The notes beneath the pieces were generated by a model, which saw only the letters and a program-made list of their open reading frames with translations, was not told where the DNA came from and ran no database searches. A stretch of DNA of 64,000 nucleotides from Eleginops maclovinus (Eukaryota; Chordata; Actinopteri; Perciformes; Eleginopidae), in the NCBI RefSeq assembly GCF_036324505.1, contig NC_086360.1, positions 2,873,546 through 2,937,545 on the forward strand. Reading direction: 5' to 3'. Shown here in pieces: positions 61,183-64,000 of this stretch. The stretch's first letter is position 1, and each line of letters opens with the position of its first letter. The translations under genes and the position numbers were made by a program.

Positions 61183-62183
61183 CAGTGTTGGAGTAGTTAC
61201 TCACAAAAGTAATGCCTTACACATTACTAATTACTTTTTTAAAATGAATGCCTTACTTTATTAAAGCACTCACTGTTGATAGTAATGAGTTACACTACTA
61301 GTTACATTACTTTTGGATTACTCTGTGAAATCACCTGAGAAGCACCATATATCAAATGACAAATAACAATGTAATGTCAACACTCATTTATGCCAGATCA
61401 GCACAAATCCTTAGTCTAATCGGACAGTACTGAACGGAGACCCCTGTTACTGCTCTGTGTGTGAACATCAGCCATGTTTTCTGCTTTTTTGTAGCTCAGT
61501 TTCCATCAGAACTCTGATCCAGGTAGCTTGCTAAATGTTCCTGTGTTACCTTTCTTTTACTCTCGGACAGTATCTCGGCTCCGAACCGTAGTTGGGATGC
61601 TCACTGGCCTTTGAATGTCTGACCTTGGCTCGTTGTCAGGCCGGTAACCAGCCGCCCAGGCCATTTTTACCTTAACAAAGATGAGGAGGCATTGGAACAT
61701 CCGCCGCTTTATTTCACTCAGACCGTGATAACATGTCTTGAAGCAGGTTCATAATGAGCTAAACTGGACACTTTTTCCCTCTCTACACTACACATGTGCG
61801 CCTCACCACGGTCGTCGCCGTTACACAGCCAGAGAGTTCTCTTTCCCACAACAACCAGGTGCACACGTCACACACATACCTCCTGGCTTCCGTTACTGAA
61901 AGGGGACAGACCAAGCCTGTAACACCTGTCTGATGGCCCCGGCCCGTTACCTGTATCTTTCTCAATCACCGTGGGAATAGTTAACATGTCCTCCACGATG
62001 TTTGCTGCTACAACCCTGTTTCTGTCTGCTGTTATGCAGATAGTAACAAGATCATTTCCTGCTTAGTAACTGTAATGTAATTACTTCTGTTATCAACAGT
62101 AACAAGTTACGTTACTGCTTTTCCGACAAATGTAATCTGATTTCTGTAATGCGTTCCTTTGTGGCGTGTTACCCCCAACACTA
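61183..62183. mobile_element. Non-autonomous hAT element
   Basis: The ends are CAGTGTTGGAGTAGTTAC and GTTACCCCCAACACTA, with an 8-bp duplication GTCCTGAC at 61175-61182 and 62184-62191. It is 1,001 bp. The sub-terminal AAGTAATGCCTTACACATTA and TAACAAGTTACGTTACTGCT words are inverted relatives of each other. No transposase is seen. Confidence 0.88.
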
Positions 62184-62396
62184 GTCCTGACCTAACATGC
62201 TGCCTTACGCCTGAAGCATGTTAAGAGACACAAAATATGGGCAACCTGTTCACAGGATGTGGTCGAGACACCGTTCTTAACCAAAAACAATCTACATTTT
62301 CCTATCATTTAATTAGAGGTTTTGACTTTTTGTAAAGCCCTATTTTCTTTGTTGAATGTGTGTGGGAACAAATGTATTTCATTTTTATTACTACAG

Positions 62397-62445
62397 GAGC
62401 TACATGAAGTCAGCATCACAAGACAGACCAGACATCACAACAACT
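62397..62445 (+). CDS. Possible isolated 49-bp exon
   Basis: A pyrimidine-rich acceptor ATTTTTATTACTACAG precedes a 49-bp stretch that is open in the frame SYMKSASQDRPDITTT, followed by a strong donor GTGAGTAAAT. No neighbouring exon could be joined to it in the window, and the peptide is not recognised. It could be the start of a gene running off the right edge, or chance. Confidence 0.2.
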
Positions 62446-62829
62446 GTGAGTAAATAAATAACTTGTAAAAGAATGTCTTAGAAATGTCTGTTAATAGGCG
62501 TCTACAGTGGCTATAGAAACACAGGAAGGAAGTCTCCATCATCTTTCTTCCACCAGCCACTGACTTGGTGTTTCAGATTTAAATTCAAGCAGGTCATGTT
62601 ATCATGTACACACACATACTGACTTACATCTTCTAACCAAACCTCTGTTTTTAAAATCTACTTAAGTAAAATTCCTCTTGAGTTAACGTTGTTCAGCAGC
62701 CTAAAATTATTTAGAAAACATAATAACCAAAAACAGACGATTTCTAACCTGCACCCTGTTCTCAGCTCTAAAGCATGGCTTTCCTTGAATTTACTGAGGC
62801 AAAATGTAACAATAATATCCCCAAAATGA
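62446..62829. other. Intergenic, nothing recognised
   Basis: Mixed-composition sequence before the last full MITE copy. Confidence 0.35.
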
Positions 62830-63415
62830 AGAGGTGGAGAAAGTACTTGAGTAAAAGTAGAAGTACTCAGATCTTGTACTTGAGTAAAAGTAGAAGTACT
62901 CAGATCTTGTACTTGAGTAAAGTAGAAGTACCAGAGTGTAGGAATACTCTGTCACAGTAAAAGTCCTGTATTCTAAATGTTCCTCCAGTGAAAGTAGAAA
63001 GTACTCTCATCTAAATGTACTTAAAGTAGCGACAGTAAAAGTAGTCATTGTTTGATTGGTCCATTTCAGAATAATATCTCTGATATGTTTTATAATGATT
63101 GATCATTAAAGTGTTGGTAAAGGAGCTGGTAAAGGTGCAGCTAGTTTGAATGGCTTTGTATACTGCAGGGTAGCTGCTGGATTTACTGCAGGTGAACTAA
63201 AGTCTGATTTAAGGGCTGATTATATTTACCATCATTAATCCAGATCTGTAAAGTAACTACAGGGATTAAATACATGTAGTGGAGTAAAAGTACACCATTT
63301 ACAACTGAACAGTAGTGGAGTTGAAGTACAAAGTAGCTAAACATTCAACTATTCAAGTCAAGTACAAATACCTATGTACAGTACTTGAGTCAATGTACCT
63401 AATTTCTTTCACTCA
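62830..63415 (+). repeat. TACTTGAGTAAAAGTA MITE copy, near full length
   Basis: It starts AGAGGTGGAGAAAGTACTTG, with two to three tandem 33-bp units at 62840-62935. All internal blocks follow in order (GAATACTCTGTCACAGTAAA, ACTCTCATCTAAATGTACTT, GAATGGCTTTGTATACTGCA, CAGATCTGTAAAGTAACTAC) to AGTACTTGAGTCAATGTACC. Confidence 0.88.
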
Positions 63416-63932
63416 TGCCACAATGACCCCCTGTCAACTGTGGGGAAGTGCTGTTTCATATCTTTGAGGAACGTTCTGGGGCCATGAGGCCAAATTAATC
63501 ATTGAACACTCAACATGTCAGGTCAGATGACAACCAGAGAGCAGGCAGGGTCTGCAGGCCAGGAAATATGGGGAAGGCAGAGGCAAACAGGGGGAAAGGC
63601 AACGTGGGAAATCAGAGTGGACTATCCGACGTGAGTGAGTGAAGGTTGAGGGTAAGTTAAGGTCAGTGCCATCCTCAGGTGTGTGTTTGCTGGCCGTCAA
63701 ACAGCAAGCACTACAGAAACAAAGCACAGTGTGACTTTAAGGGAATTATGGTAGCATTATGTGGCTTAAATTCTCCTCGTGAATGCACCCGGTCACCTTC
63801 CAACGGACTGCAATATATACAGTATCACTATGTCTCTATGCATTGCACAGTTTGCCTGCCATTCTTCAGTACCAGGACCAGAGGCCCATCACACACACTA
63901 AACCGCTGGTGCTGAATGCAGCCACATGGTTA
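63416..63932. other. Intergenic, nothing recognised
   Basis: Moderate GC. Small open frames on both strands (63518-63727 and 63679-63915) overlap and have no family features. Confidence 0.35.
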
Positions 63933-64000
63933 GCAGAGGTGAGAAATAACATTACTCACGTACTGTCCTTGAGTACAACTGTAAGGTATTTTCCTTTAAT
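63933..64000. repeat. Start of another TACTTGAGTAAAAGTA-type MITE, cut by the window edge
   Basis: AGCAGAGGTGAGAAATAACA, then GTACTGTCCTTGAGTACAAC, resembles the reverse end of the family (compare 34119-34170). Confidence 0.55.

Noticed and set aside
57708..63915. Various 60-85 codon ORFs as genes downstream of PIAS
   Set aside because: No family motifs, no splice partners, and often overlapping frames on both strands.

Overview
This window is nuclear DNA from a ray-finned fish, most likely a percomorph-type teleost. The evidence is GT-AG-split genes coding for vertebrate proteins, short to medium introns, and a dense load of fish-type DNA transposons: Tc1/mariner, hAT, MITEs, piggyBac-like and THAP/P-like remnants. 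There are no bacterial or viral gene blocks. All exon boundaries below were read by hand from splice sites, reading phase and protein similarity recalled from memory.

Four protein-coding genes are readable. (1) ak6, adenylate kinase 6, + strand, 2571-9373, five coding exons, 174 aa. (2) ydjc, carbohydrate deacetylase homologue, + strand, 14330-25762, five coding exons, 310 aa, with a probable non-coding first exon near 12.0 kb. (3) ube2l3, the ubiquitin E2 UbcH7, - strand, 38696-33863, four coding exons, 154 aa. (4) A PIAS2-like SUMO E3 ligase, + strand, about 39680-56831, whose PINIT domain, SP-RING, SIM and C-terminal tail are clear but whose SAP-domain exon I cannot find. ydjc and ube2l3 also sit close together in human, so that pair looks like conserved vertebrate synteny. 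ube2l3 and the PIAS gene are head to head with 983 bp between their first ATGs, so a ubiquitin E2 and a SUMO E3 may share a promoter region. A candidate first exon of a further minus-strand gene (1725-1811) lies head to head with ak6.

The rest is introns and intergenic DNA full of mobile elements. A Tc1 copy at 29326-30927 has an uninterrupted 340-codon DD34E transposase. A near-identical sister at 46038-47637, inside a PIAS intron, has a late frameshift. An older Tc1 family member (4599-6194) sits in an ak6 intron and a fragment in a ydjc intron. Five hAT-type insertions have readable 8-bp target duplications (3591-4049, 42828-43811, 44483-44953, 53660-54685, 61183-62183). At least ten copies or pieces of one abundant MITE family (motif TACTTGAGTAAAAGTA) are scattered through the window. 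Another palindromic family with AGGGGACCTTT ends occurs at 6743, 16970, 21660, 26190 and 50765.

Tandem repeats are prominent. A 57-bp minisatellite of about 32-33 units (22291-24147) in a ydjc intron keeps a multiple-of-three period and so throws long false ORFs on both strands. There is also a TG-rich array (31968-32470), a CT tract (54076-54177) and a short interstitial TTAGGG array (35489-35527). I see no RNA gene, CRISPR array or operon-like structure. I did not find a clearly new biological system. The best leads are the SAP-less PIAS2-like gene, the E2/E3 head-to-head pair, the possibly active Tc1 family and the frame-preserving minisatellite.
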